Made by a program: the position numbers and the translations under genes. From Nocardiopsis potens DSM 45234 (GTDB taxonomy: Bacteria > Actinomycetota > Actinomycetes > Streptosporangiales > Streptosporangiaceae), in NCBI RefSeq assembly GCF_000341105.1, contig NZ_ANBB01000039.1, positions 27,565 through 91,564 of the forward strand: a stretch of 64,000 nucleotides of DNA, written 5' to 3'. This document shows, piece by piece, positions 16,729 through 25,618 of the stretch. Position 1 is the first letter of the stretch. The number at the start of each line of letters is the position of its first letter. The notes under the pieces are model-generated. The model did not search any database. It worked only from the letters and a program-made list of their open reading frames with translations, and was not told the origin of the DNA.

Positions 16729-17885
16729 CCCACGGAGTGAAGGTTCAAGCGAGCGGCGACGGCGGAGGTGGAGGCGGGTAGAGGTGATCGCCCGAGCGCA
16801 GCGTCCCACGGAGTTGAGGCTCAAGCCGGCAGCGACGATAGAGGCGGAACGGCGCCGGGCTTCTCAGTCGGGCGCGGCGCCTCGCGGGGCGGGGGTTCAA
16901 GCGGGCAGCGGGGGCGGGAGGGCGTGCCGGCCGGTCGGTCCGGTGCGGCGCCCCGGCGGAGGGGGCGGGCCCACTCGCCTGGGCCCGCCAGGGGGTCTTA
17001 TCCCTATATGCCTGGTTTGCGGCGGGGATCGGGCGGGAGCGGGGGCGCCCTGCACACCTCCGCAGCACCCCGATTACATCTACCAGCAAGTACTAGCCTC
17101 CAAGGGCCCCGCCACCCCCTCGCCGATCACCCAGAGTGGTCAAGACGGGCCCTCCCTGCAGGGCAAAAGCGACATCTCGCTCCCGCGCCGCCCCTGCCCG
17201 GGTTCCGGCCCCCTGCTTTGCGGCCTTGCGGGCGGCTCGAACCCCCGATCACCGGCCCGATCGGGGTTGTTCGGGGCCCGGGAGGCCTGTTCCGGGCCAG
17301 GATGCGCGCCCGGGAATCACCGGGGTGCTCTCGCGGTGCGCAGGGCACCCCACCCAACCATCACCCTACGCATTCACCCAGGTCAGGGAGGTGCGGCAGT
17401 TTCAAGGGCGGCCGGCCCCGACGCCCGGGCAACGCGGGAACGGCGAACCCGCCCCGTGAGGCGCCGCGCCCGGGCGACGCCTGCACCCCGCCCCTACCGC
17501 TGCCGTCGCCGCCCGTCTTGACCTCCGCTCCGCGGGGCGCCGCACCCGACCGACCGGCCGGTGCCCCTGCCCACCTTCGCCGCCCGTCTTGACCTCCGCT
17601 CCGTGGGGCACCGCACCCGACCGACCAGCCGGTCCCCGCCGCCGCCCTCGCTGCCCGTTTGAACCGCCACCCCGTGAGACGCCGCGCCCGGGCGACCGCC
17701 TCCGCTCCGCCCCTACCGCTGCCGTCGCTGCTGGTCTGAACCTTCACCCCGTGAGGCACCGCACCAGACCGACCAGCCGGTCCCCCTCCCCGCCCTCGCC
17801 GCCAGCCTGAACCCCCGCCCCGCGAGACGCCGCACCTGACTGGAGCGCCCGACCCCGCCGCCACCCGCGCCGCCGTCGCCACGGC
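16729..17885. repeat. Mirrored repeat element, copy 1
   Basis: Left array of about three and a half units of 67-76 bases (starts near 16731, 16798, 16874, 16945), each with a GGTTCAAGC-like centre. Then a unique core (about 16970-17445), then five to six units of 70-77 bases in the opposite orientation (starts near 17453, 17531, 17602, 17672, 17749, 17820) reading GCTTGAACC-like. No gene is convincing inside. The same element recurs at 43007-44370. Confidence 0.8.
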
Positions 17886-18133
17886 CACCGCCCCCACCAC
17901 CCCACCTGCAGCACCTCCACGAAAAGGAGAGGACCACGACCGGGAAACCCACCAGGAAAGGGGCCCCGGGCGCGCCCCCTGGGCCGGCGGAGGCCCATCA
18001 CGTGCACCCGGGGCCCGGTCCGACGGCGCCCCGAGGGCCCGGCGGAGATCCAGCGGGGATCCGGCAGGAATCCGGCGACGGCACGGCGCGCAGGCACGCC
18101 GAACGGCGGAGACGAATTCACCGGAATCGGGGG

Positions 18134-18161
18134 TTGCCGACCGACCGATACTCAGCATACT
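18134..18161 (+). promoter_or_regulatory. Promoter of the formate dehydrogenase NuoEF-like gene
   Basis: TTGCCG (18134-18139), 16 bases, CATACT (18156-18161), with the operator overlapping the -10. Confidence 0.45.
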
Positions 18162-18172
18162 GTAGCCGGTAT
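18157..18172. promoter_or_regulatory. Degenerate operator copy
   Basis: ATACTGTAGCCGGTAT: left half identical to the other copies, right half changed at three positions. 70 bases upstream of GTG 18242. Confidence 0.55.
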
Positions 18173-18241
18173 ACAAAATCCTGTGATGTGGCTAACACGT
18201 CGATACCTGCTCTTTCGGACACGGAGAGGTGAGCGGGGAAC

Positions 18242-20398
18242 GTGGATCTTCAGCACTTGGAAGCACCGCCGACCGACACCGAGCGCGCCGCGGTCGACGC
18301 ACTCCTCGGGCCGGCCGGGTCCGCCTGGGAAGGCGGCGACCGCACCGAGGGCGACCTGCGCCGCGCCGACGGCGGGCACGCCGCGCGCGCACGCCGGGAC
18401 CTCCTCCTCCCCGCGCTGCACGCGGTCAACGACCGGATCGGCTGGGTCAGCGAGGAGGCCCTGGGCTACATCTGCCGGCGGCTGACCGTGCCGCCCGCCG
18501 AGGCGTACGGCGTCGCGACGTTCTACTCGATGCTCTCCCTGCGCGAGCGGCCCCGGCGGCAGGTGCACGTGTGCACCGACATCGCCTGCACCGCCCGCGG
18601 TGCGCGGCGGCTGCGCGCCGAGGTCGCCGAGCGCCTGGGCGAGCCCGGCCACGCGCCCCGCTCCGGGCCGCCGGAGGGGGCGGCCCGGCCCGAGGGCGCG
18701 GAGGATGCGGAAGGCCCGGCCGCGACCTGGGCGGAGAGCCCCTGCCTCGGGTTGTGCGAACGGGCCCCGGCCGCGCTCGTGCTGGAGGCCGGGGAGCGGC
18801 CGCGCTACGCCGTCGCCGCGCCCGCCACCGCCGAAGAGGTGTGCGGAGCACCGGCCCCGCCGGATGCGGCCCCCGGCGTTTCCGACGCCTCCGGCGCCTT
18901 CACCGATCCCGCCGCTCGCCCCGCGCCCGCCGGCGCGGACCGCACCGATCGCACCGACCGAACGGGCCCCGCGGACGGCACGAGCGGCACGAACGGTTCG
19001 AACGGCGCGCACCGCCTGAACGGCGCCTCGCCCAACGGCGGCCGGCCCGCGCCCCGCACCACCTTCTCCCCCGACCCGCTGCCCGGGCCCGCGCCCGAAC
19101 CGCCCCCGGAGGCGTCGGTCCCCCAGGCCGGGGACCCCGGTCTGGTGCTGCTCCGGCGGATCGGCACCGCCGACCCCGAGGACCTGGACTCCTACCGCGC
19201 CCACGGCGGGTACGCGGCGCTCCGCCGAGCGCTGCTGCTGGGCCCCTCCGGGGTGATCCGGGAGGTCACCGACGCCGGGCTGGCCGGGCGCGGCGGCGCG
19301 GCCTTCCCCACCGGCCGCAAGTGGGCGGCCACCGCCCAGCGCCCGGAGACCCCGCGCTACCTGGTGTGCAACGCCGACGAGAGCGAGCCCGGCACCTTCA
19401 AGGACCGGGTGATCATGGAGGGCGATCCGTTCTCCCTGGTCGAGGCCATGACCATCGCCGGGTACGCCATCGGCGCGCGGACCGGCTACCTCTACATCCG
19501 CGGCGAGTACCCGCGGGCGCTGTCCCGGCTGGAGAACGCGATCGCCCAGGCCCGCGCCCGCGGCCTGCTCGGTTCGGACGTGCTGGGCTCGGGGTTCTCC
19601 TTCGACATCGAGATCCGCCGCGGCGCGGGCGCCTACATCTGCGGCGAGGAGACCGCGATCTTCAACTCGATCGAGGGGCTGCGCGGCGAGCCGCGCAGCA
19701 AGCCCCCGTTCCCGGTGGAGTACGGCCTGTTCGGTCGCCCCACCGCGGTGAACAACGTCGAGACGCTGGTGAACGTGCTGCCGATCCTGCAGATGGGCGG
19801 CCCCGCCTACGCCTCGATCGGGGTGCCCGGTTCCACCGGTCCCAAGCTGTACTGCGTCTCGGGGACGGTGGCCCGCCCCGGCGTCTACGAGCTGCCGTTC
19901 GGGGCGACCCTGCGCGAGCTGCTGGAGCTGGCCGGCGGCTCCGCCTCCGGCCGGGCCCCCCGGGCGGTGCTGCTCGGCGGCGCGGCCGGCGGCTTCGTCC
20001 GCGGCGACGAGCTCGACTTCCCGCTGACGGTGCAGGGCGCCCGCGATGCCGGGACCACCCTCGGCTCGGGTGTGGTCCTGGTCTTCGACGACACCGTGGA
20101 CCTGCCCGCCGTGCTGGTGCGCATCGCCGCGTTCTTCCGGGACGAGTCCTGCGGGCAGTGCGTCCCGTGCCGGGTGGGCACGGTCCGCCAGGAGGAGGCG
20201 CTGGTCCGCCTCTCCGGCGGCACCGCCACCGGCACCGAGCTGCCGCTGCTGCGCGAGGTCGGCGAGGCCATGCGCGACGCGTCCATCTGCGGGCTCGGCC
20301 AGACCGCGTGGAACGCCGTGGAGTCGGCGATCGACCGGCTGGGCGTGTTCGCGGAGACCGCCCCCGCTTCCCCCACCGCTCCCGAGGAGGCCCCGTGA
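18242..20398 (+). CDS. Formate dehydrogenase NAD-linked diaphorase subunit (NuoE-NuoF fusion)
   Basis: 718 residues. The N-terminal NuoE-like domain (about 40-200) has the four [2Fe-2S] cysteines in CTDIAC and SPCLGLC. After a low-complexity Gly/Thr/Asn/Arg linker (about 205-285) comes a NuoF-like domain with FMN loop GRGGAAFPTGRKW, NADESEPGTFKDR, NADH loop GAYICGEET and the [4Fe-4S] cysteines in CGQCVPCR and ICGLGQ. It passes electrons from formate to NAD+. GTG 18242 is preceded by GGAGAGG. Its TGA overlaps the next start as GTGA. Confidence 0.9.
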   Translation: MDLQHLEAPPTDTERAAVDALLGPAGSAWEGGDRTEGDLRRADGGHAARARRDLLLPALHAVNDRIGWVSEEALGYICRRLTVPPAEAYGVATFYSMLSLRERPRRQVHVCTDIACTARGARRLRAEVAERLGEPGHAPRSGPPEGAARPEGAEDAEGPAATWAESPCLGLCERAPAALVLEAGERPRYAVAAPATAEEVCGAPAPPDAAPGVSDASGAFTDPAARPAPAGADRTDRTDRTGPADGTSGTNGSNGAHRLNGASPNGGRPAPRTTFSPDPLPGPAPEPPPEASVPQAGDPGLVLLRRIGTADPEDLDSYRAHGGYAALRRALLLGPSGVIREVTDAGLAGRGGAAFPTGRKWAATAQRPETPRYLVCNADESEPGTFKDRVIMEGDPFSLVEAMTIAGYAIGARTGYLYIRGEYPRALSRLENAIAQARARGLLGSDVLGSGFSFDIEIRRGAGAYICGEETAIFNSIEGLRGEPRSKPPFPVEYGLFGRPTAVNNVETLVNVLPILQMGGPAYASIGVPGSTGPKLYCVSGTVARPGVYELPFGATLRELLELAGGSASGRAPRAVLLGGAAGGFVRGDELDFPLTVQGARDAGTTLGSGVVLVFDDTVDLPAVLVRIAAFFRDESCGQCVPCRVGTVRQEEALVRLSGGTATGTELPLLREVGEAMRDASICGLGQTAWNAVESAIDRLGVFAETAPASPTAPEEAP

Positions 20399-21399
20399 GC
20401 ACCGCCCGAACCCGCGTCGCCCCGGTCCCGCTGGGCCTGCCCCGGCGCCTGGTCGACATCACCCTGGACGGCGAGCAGGTCCGCGTCCCCGAGGACTCCA
20501 CCATCCTGGACGCCTGCGGCGCGGTCGGCACCGAGGTGCCCACCCTGTGCTACGGCGACACGCTCACCCCGCGCAACGCCTGCCGGGTGTGCGTGGTGGA
20601 GGTGGCGGGCGCCCGCACCCTGGCGCCGGCCTGCTCGCGCAAGGTCGAGGAGGGGATGGAGGTGCGCACCGACTCCCCCCGGGTCCGGCACAGCCGCCGG
20701 CTGGTGCTGGAGCTGCTCGGCTCCTCGGTGGACCTGTCCACCACCCCGGGCGTGGCGGAGTGGAACGAGCGGTACGGGGCCGACCCGGACCGGTTCGGGC
20801 CGCGCGCCGAGCCCGCGCCGCTGGGCGAGCGGGACGCCCGGCACGCCGGCGAGCACGAGGCGGGCGACGGGTCGGCCGCCGCCACCGTGGAGCAGCCGGC
20901 CAAGGACGACAACGACCTCTACGTGCGCGACTACGCCAAGTGCATCATGTGCTACAAGTGCGTGGACGCCTGCGGCGAGCAGTGGCAGAACACCTTCGCG
21001 ATCGGTGTGGCCGGGCGCGGCTTCGACGCCCGCATCTCCACCGAGCACGACGTGGCCCTGCCCGATTCGGCCTGCGTGTACTGCGGGAACTGCATCGAGG
21101 TCTGCCCGACCGGGGCGCTCTCCTTCACCACCGAGTTCGACATGCGCGCCGAGGGCACCTGGGACGAGTCGCGGCAGACGCGGACGACCACGGTGTGCAC
21201 CTACTGCGGGGTGGGGTGCAACGTGACGCTGCACGTCCAGGAGAACGAGATCGTCAAGGTGACCTCCCCGCACGACAACCCGGTCACCCACGGCAACCTG
21301 TGCATCAAGGGCCGGTTCGGCTTCCAGCACGTGCAGCGGGACGGCGAGCGGGCCGACCGCAGGGGGCGGAGCGGCGGGGGACCCGGGAGAATGGGATGA
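20395..21399 (+). CDS. Formate dehydrogenase alpha, N-terminal iron-sulfur part
   Basis: 334 residues. A [2Fe-2S] ferredoxin-like domain (CYGDTLTPRNACRVC...C), a NuoG-type segment, two [4Fe-4S] ferredoxin clusters (CIMCYKCVDAC and CVYCGNCIEVC), then the Mo-enzyme [4Fe-4S] motif CTYCGVGC...GNLCIKGRFG. The protein stops about 20 residues later, where normal alpha subunits continue into the catalytic domain encoded at 14591-16609. GTG 20395 overlaps the upstream stop, with CGAGGAGG ahead. It must pair with the separate catalytic polypeptide to make a working enzyme. Confidence 0.88.
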   Translation: MSTARTRVAPVPLGLPRRLVDITLDGEQVRVPEDSTILDACGAVGTEVPTLCYGDTLTPRNACRVCVVEVAGARTLAPACSRKVEEGMEVRTDSPRVRHSRRLVLELLGSSVDLSTTPGVAEWNERYGADPDRFGPRAEPAPLGERDARHAGEHEAGDGSAAATVEQPAKDDNDLYVRDYAKCIMCYKCVDACGEQWQNTFAIGVAGRGFDARISTEHDVALPDSACVYCGNCIEVCPTGALSFTTEFDMRAEGTWDESRQTRTTTVCTYCGVGCNVTLHVQENEIVKVTSPHDNPVTHGNLCIKGRFGFQHVQRDGERADRRGRSGGGPGRMG

Positions 21400-21470
21400 G
21401 CCGCACACGGGCGCGCCGGTTCCGTGGCGGGCAGAGCACCGGGGAGGCGGAGGCCTTATGGGACGAGTGA
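21396..21470 (+). CDS. Possible 24-residue coupling ORF
   Basis: MSRTRARRFRGG...EALWDE, basic then acidic. Its ATG overlaps the stop of the iron-sulfur gene (ATGA), and its end overlaps the first bases of fdhD. It could be a true small subunit or only a coupling device. No similarity recognised. Confidence 0.25.
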   Translation: MSRTRARRFRGGQSTGEAEALWDE

Positions 21471-22318
21471 CGACCCGCGAGAAGGTGCTGCGGATCAGGG
21501 ACGGGTCCGCCGGCGACCGCGCGGACACCCTCGTCGTCGAGGAGCCGATGGAGATCCGGTTCGGCGGGACCCCGCTCACCGTCACCATGCGCACCCCCGG
21601 CCACGACTTCGACCTGGCGGCGGGGTTCCTGGCCGGCGAGGGGGCGGTGGCGGCCGCGCGCGACATCACCGCGATCCGCTACTGCCTGGGCACCGCCGAG
21701 GACGGCTCCAACACCTACAACGTGGTGGACGTGGCGGCCGCGCCGCACGTGCCGCCGCCCGCCGCGTCGCTGGAGCGGAACTTCTACACCACCTCCTCCT
21801 GCGGGCTGTGCGGCAAGTCGAGCATCGACGCGGTGCACACCGCGATCCGCTGGGAGGTCGCCGACGACCCGCTGCGACTCACCCCGGAGGAGCTGTCGGC
21901 CCTGCCGGACCGGCTGCGCGCGGCCCAGCGGGTGTTCGACCGCACCGGCGGGCTGCACGCCGCCGGCCTGTTCGACGCCGGCGGCGAGCTGCTCTGCCTG
22001 CGCGAGGACGTCGGCCGGCACAACGCGGTGGACAAGCTGGTCGGCTGGGCGCTGCGCGAGGACCGGCTGCCGCTGCGCCGCACGGTCCTGATGGTCTCCG
22101 GGCGCGCCTCCTTCGAGCTGGTGCAGAAGGCGCTGATGGCCGGGATCCCGGCCCTGGCCGCGGTCTCGGCGCCCTCCTCCCTCGCCGTCGAGCTGGCCCG
22201 CGCCCACGGCCTGACCCTGGTCGGGTTCCTCCGCGGCACCTCCATGAACGTCTACGCCGGTCGACACCGGATCACCCTGGAGGCGGCGTCTCCGACGCCG
22301 ATGGCGGCCCAGCGGTGA
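21458..22318 (+). CDS. fdhD: Formate dehydrogenase accessory sulfurtransferase FdhD
   Basis: 286 residues. FdhD moves sulfur from a cysteine desulfurase to the Mo-bisPGD cofactor, needed for formate dehydrogenase activity. The Cys pair CGLCGKSS (in FYTTSSCGLCG), GLHAAGLFD and the REDVGRHNAVDKLVG cofactor-binding segment are all present. The start MGRVT matches the usual FdhD N terminus, so ATG 21458 is preferred over GTG 21467. Last gene of the unit, convergent with the next operon. Confidence 0.93.
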   Translation: MGRVTTREKVLRIRDGSAGDRADTLVVEEPMEIRFGGTPLTVTMRTPGHDFDLAAGFLAGEGAVAAARDITAIRYCLGTAEDGSNTYNVVDVAAAPHVPPPAASLERNFYTTSSCGLCGKSSIDAVHTAIRWEVADDPLRLTPEELSALPDRLRAAQRVFDRTGGLHAAGLFDAGGELLCLREDVGRHNAVDKLVGWALREDRLPLRRTVLMVSGRASFELVQKALMAGIPALAAVSAPSSLAVELARAHGLTLVGFLRGTSMNVYAGRHRITLEAASPTPMAAQR

Positions 22319-22342
22319 CCCCGGCCGGGCCGTAGGCGCGGG

Positions 22343-22380
22343 ACCGGCCGGCGCTCACCAAGCCCCCGGCGCCGACCGGT
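22343..22380. terminator. Hairpin between convergent genes
   Basis: A 12-base stem with one mismatch (22343-22354 with 22369-22380) between fdhD and the minus-strand operon. Confidence 0.45.
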
Positions 22381-22472
22381 CCCGACACCTCGGTGCGCCC
22401 CGGCCCTCCCCGAGGGCCTCTCCGGGCCCGCACGGCCGGGCGCGGAGCCGTCCGGCCCCCGCCCGCTACCCG

Positions 22473-23297
22473 TCACCCGCAGAACGCCGTGTCGGTGCAG
22501 AAGTCCTCGGCGGCGGTGGCGTGGACCTCCGCGACGGTGGCGCGGTCGTGCTCGGGGCCCGCGGAGACCAGCACGTACACCGGGTCGTCACCGAACGCCC
22601 TGGCCAGCACGTAGCGGGGGCCGTGCTCGGGGTTGTCGTAGGTGTACTCGAACTCGACGGCGGTCCCGTCGTCGGAGTAGGACAGCTCCGTGTAGCCGGG
22701 GTAATCGGGGACGTAGGCGAGGACCTCGTCCGCTTCGGCGGAGGGGTCGGTTCCGGGGTCGGCGTCCCACATCACCTGGAGGCGGTAGCGGGGGTCGTCG
22801 GCCACGTAGACGGCGCCCGCGCCCTCCGCGCCGTCGGGGGCGCGGTCCCAGCCGTCCGGCACGCGGAGCGCGAACCCGTCGGCCTCCTCCACCCACTCGT
22901 AGCCGCCCGCGGCCTCGTCCTCCCCGGCAGGGGGCGCACCGCCCTCCGCCTGGTCCTCCTGCGGCCGCTCCTCTTCGGGCGGCGCCTCCCGGTCCGGCGG
23001 GGCGCCGCCTTCGGCTCCGCCGTCCGGTGGGGACTCCGTCCCCGGGGCGGCTCCGCCGGGGCCGACGCCGATCTCCTCCTCGCCTCGGCCGGTCCCGGCG
23101 GCGAGGAGCGCCACCGGGAGGCCGACCAGCAGGACCGCGGCGATCACGACCCCCGCGATGATCCCCGCCCGGCCCGCCCCCTGAGCAGGCCTCCGCCCCG
23201 CCCGGGGAGGCGGTCCGGCCGGCCCTCCGGGCCGGACCCAGCGCTGCTGCTCCGGGTCCCACTCCAGGTGCCCGCCGGCCATACCGGTTCCGCCCAT
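22473..23297 (-). CDS. Membrane-anchored protein with extracellular domain (module 1, last gene)
   Basis: 274 residues. A short cytoplasmic head containing LEWDPEQQRWVRP, one transmembrane helix (about 44-67), a Pro/Glu/Gly-rich linker of about 65 residues, then an extracytoplasmic domain of about 140 residues (YEWVEEADGFALRVPDGW...) resembling the small sensor-like domains behind many actinomycete membrane proteins. Two Cys near the end (FCTDTAFC) may form a disulfide. ATG 23297 overlaps the previous stop (ATGA), tying it to the cyclase operon. Function unknown. Confidence 0.75.
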   Translation of the reverse strand: MGGTGMAGGHLEWDPEQQRWVRPGGPAGPPPRAGRRPAQGAGRAGIIAGVVIAAVLLVGLPVALLAAGTGRGEEEIGVGPGGAAPGTESPPDGGAEGGAPPDREAPPEEERPQEDQAEGGAPPAGEDEAAGGYEWVEEADGFALRVPDGWDRAPDGAEGAGAVYVADDPRYRLQVMWDADPGTDPSAEADEVLAYVPDYPGYTELSYSDDGTAVEFEYTYDNPEHGPRYVLARAFGDDPVYVLVSAGPEHDRATVAEVHATAAEDFCTDTAFCG

Positions 23298-23872
23298 CAG
23301 CCGCCCTCCCGCCCCTCCGCCGCACCGGGGGCCAGGTCCACGAGCTTCTTCAGGGCGTCCAGCACCTCCGCGGCGCCGGCGGCGCCGCGCAGCACCGTGC
23401 TGCCGCCGGTGAACAGCCGGGCCAGCCGCTCCACCGCCTCGCGCCCGGGGCCGCCCTCCGCGGCGATCTCCCGTTCGGCCCGGGCGAGTTCGCCGTCCAC
23501 CGCGGCGATCTCCACGGTGTGCTCCCGCCCGGCCAGCTCCTTGCGGACGCCCGCCAGCGCCCCGGCCAGCTCTCTACGGGCCGTACCGGTGTGCACCGAG
23601 GCGTCCACGGCCTTGCTGCCCGGCCCGACCGCCGCGGCTCCGCCCGCGACGTGGCCGCCGATGACGACCTGCCCGGGCGGGGCGGCGGTCGGGCGCACCG
23701 TCGGCGCGGGGAGGTCGGCGGGGGCCGGGCCGCCCTCCCTGCGGGCGCGGTCCTCGGCGCAGGCCTCGGTGCCGGTGGCGATCGCGCCGCCGAGCATCGA
23801 ACCCGCGATGTAGAGTCCCGCCCCCTGCTCGCCGCCGATGGTCTCCGGCTCTTCGGGGTCGTGATGCGTCAT
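23297..23872 (-). CDS. Unknown protein with Gly-rich head motif (module 1)
   Basis: 191 residues, no family recognised. The head carries a Gly-rich, beta-prone segment (GAGLYIAGSMLGGAIATG, about 17-34) very like the tail of the protein encoded just upstream, and a second one (VVIGGHVAGGAAAVG, about 69-83). The rest is helical (about 98-185), with a charged stretch that could coil. It follows the upstream gene by 51 bases and overlaps the next by 4. By analogy with motif-paired signalling proteins it may be recruited by that tail, which is inference. Confidence 0.65.
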   Translation of the reverse strand: MTHHDPEEPETIGGEQGAGLYIAGSMLGGAIATGTEACAEDRARREGGPAPADLPAPTVRPTAAPPGQVVIGGHVAGGAAAVGPGSKAVDASVHTGTARRELAGALAGVRKELAGREHTVEIAAVDGELARAEREIAAEGGPGREAVERLARLFTGGSTVLRGAAGAAEVLDALKKLVDLAPGAAEGREGG

Positions 23873-23923
23873 GTCCCGTCTCTCTCTTCGTCCTCTTCGT
23901 CCAGGCCCTCGAGGGGTGCCCCG

Positions 23924-25618
23924 CTAGCCCCGTTCGCTCTCCTCGCCGATGTGCGCCGCGTTCGCGCCCCGCCCCGAGGCGATGGCGCCGCCGGTGACCG
24001 AACCACCGACGAAGACCCCGCCGGCGCCGATGTTGACGATGTGCCGCTGCAGTTCGTCGGCCTGGTAGCCGGCGTCCACCAGACTGCGCCGGACCGCCGA
24101 GCCGACCCGGCCGTGCAGCGTCTGGGTGTAGCGCTCCACGTCCATCTCCTGGAACAGGGAGAGCCGGCCGCCGGAGGCGATCTCCCGCAGGCTCGCCCGG
24201 GGCGGCTCCGCCCGGGCGGGCCCCCTGTCCGCCAGGCGCGCCCGGATCCCGGAGGCGGCCGCCCGGAACAGCGCTGCGCCGGCCATGAACGAGGCCGCCG
24301 GAGCCAGCAGCAGCGCGGTGCCGGCCCGGGCCGCGGGGCCGCGGTCCGCCGCGCTCCCGGGAAGGGCGTCCACCGCCCGGAACCGGTCGGTGATCGGCGG
24401 CAGCACATGCGGTGCGACCTCCAGCAGCAGCATCCGCCCCTGGCAGTGCGCCCGCACGTACACCGTCGTGACGACCTCCTCCTCCCAGCCGCCGACGCGC
24501 AGCCGCAGGAAGTGCCGGCGCTGCTCGCCGCCCTCGCGCACCGCGTCGGCGACGTGGCCTTTCGCCGGTTCCCGGTCCTCCGGGCCGATCGGCAGCCGCG
24601 CGCGGCCGCTGCCGTAGGGCAGCGGTCCGGGGAGGAACACCTGTTCGCTCACCTCCAGGTGGGTGAGGCGGTCCCGGCTCTCCTCGTCGACCCGCTCGGT
24701 GAGGGCCTCGGCCCGCCGCCGGATGACGTCCACCAGGCGGCGCCCGGTGAGCCGCCGGGCGCCCTCGTCCGAGACCGGCCTGAGCTCCAGGGCCAGGGTC
24801 CATGGCCGCCGGGGCGCCCCGGCCCCCTTGAACGGGTCGCCGGGGTCGTACAGCACGGTGGAGGAGTACTGCTCGGTGCCGATCCTGCGCAGCAGCGGCT
24901 CGTAGTGGGGAGGGACCTCGGGGCCGGCGCCGGTGAAGGCGGACTGCGTCAAGGCGGTGAGCAGGACGGCGTCCACCCGGGAGCGGTGCCGGTCCACGAC
25001 GAGGGCGATCAGGCCCGGCCAGGCCCCGTTGACCAGCAGCAGGGCCAGGGCCTTGGGCGCCCCGCCGGCCTCGTCCAGCGGCAGCAGCAGGGTGCCGAGC
25101 ATCGTCGTCCCGATACCGGCCGACGCGGCCCAGGTGCCGGCCTTGAACACCAGGACCGGCCAGGCCCGGCGGCCCTCCCGGTTCCTCCTGTCGTCCCGGT
25201 CGGCCAGGTAGACCCCTGTCGGGCGGCCGCTCACGAACCTCCGCGCCCAGGCGAGCAGGCACAGCGAGGCGAAGCCGAGCATGAACCACAGGGTGAGGCC
25301 CAGCACCTGCAGGGCGGCCTGCCCCGCCTCGCCGTCCTCGGCGAACATCCCGAAGAGGCCGCCCGCGGCCAGTGCCGCCACCGGCCAGGTGGACCAGACC
25401 AGCACGAGCCATCCGCCCGCCTCGGTCTCCAGCCTGCGGGCGTGCAGGCAGTGCCGGAGCACCGGCACCGCGTCGAAGCCCAGGGAGGGGGCGGCCACCC
25501 GCTCCGGGCACTCGACCAGTTCGGCGATGGCCTTGCGCCGGAACCGCCCGTCCAGGTAGGCGCCGGCGCACATCAGCCGGGTGGGCTCGCTGCGCGCCGG
25601 GGCGGCGGGCCCGCTCAC
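23924..25618 (-). CDS. Multi-pass membrane protein with Gly-rich C-terminal motif (module 1 effector candidate)
   Basis: 564 residues. About four transmembrane helices in the first 220 residues (for example WPVAALAAGGLFGMF, LGLTLWFMLGFASL) and a fifth near residue 440. A soluble region lies between them (about 230-420), with LRLRVGGWEEEVVTTVYVR. The tail after residue 490 has DVERYTQTLHGRVGSA and ends with GGVFVGGSVTGGAIASG. GTG 25618 overlaps the cyclase stop (GTGA), so it should be made together with the cyclase. A membrane protein directly behind a nucleotide cyclase suggests an effector, but no family is recognised. Confidence 0.72.
   Translation of the reverse strand: MSGPAAPARSEPTRLMCAGAYLDGRFRRKAIAELVECPERVAAPSLGFDAVPVLRHCLHARRLETEAGGWLVLVWSTWPVAALAAGGLFGMFAEDGEAGQAALQVLGLTLWFMLGFASLCLLAWARRFVSGRPTGVYLADRDDRRNREGRRAWPVLVFKAGTWAASAGIGTTMLGTLLLPLDEAGGAPKALALLLVNGAWPGLIALVVDRHRSRVDAVLLTALTQSAFTGAGPEVPPHYEPLLRRIGTEQYSSTVLYDPGDPFKGAGAPRRPWTLALELRPVSDEGARRLTGRRLVDVIRRRAEALTERVDEESRDRLTHLEVSEQVFLPGPLPYGSGRARLPIGPEDREPAKGHVADAVREGGEQRRHFLRLRVGGWEEEVVTTVYVRAHCQGRMLLLEVAPHVLPPITDRFRAVDALPGSAADRGPAARAGTALLLAPAASFMAGAALFRAAASGIRARLADRGPARAEPPRASLREIASGGRLSLFQEMDVERYTQTLHGRVGSAVRRSLVDAGYQADELQRHIVNIGAGGVFVGGSVTGGAIASGRGANAAHIGEESERG

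Larger units (their letters stand above)
16610..18241. other. Long gene-free stretch within the formate dehydrogenase locus
   Basis: Holds the terminator, the mirrored repeat element and, at its 3' end, the promoter/operator of the next gene. Bases 17886-18130 contain nothing I can identify. Confidence 0.65.

Noticed and set aside
17215..17260. tRNA-like T-arm (GGGGGTTCGAGCC on the minus strand) in the core
   Set aside because: Not kept in the second copy, and no acceptor or anticodon stem can be drawn.
16729..17885. CRISPR array
   Set aside because: The units are diverged, have no unique spacers, and appear mirrored around a core; no cas genes nearby.
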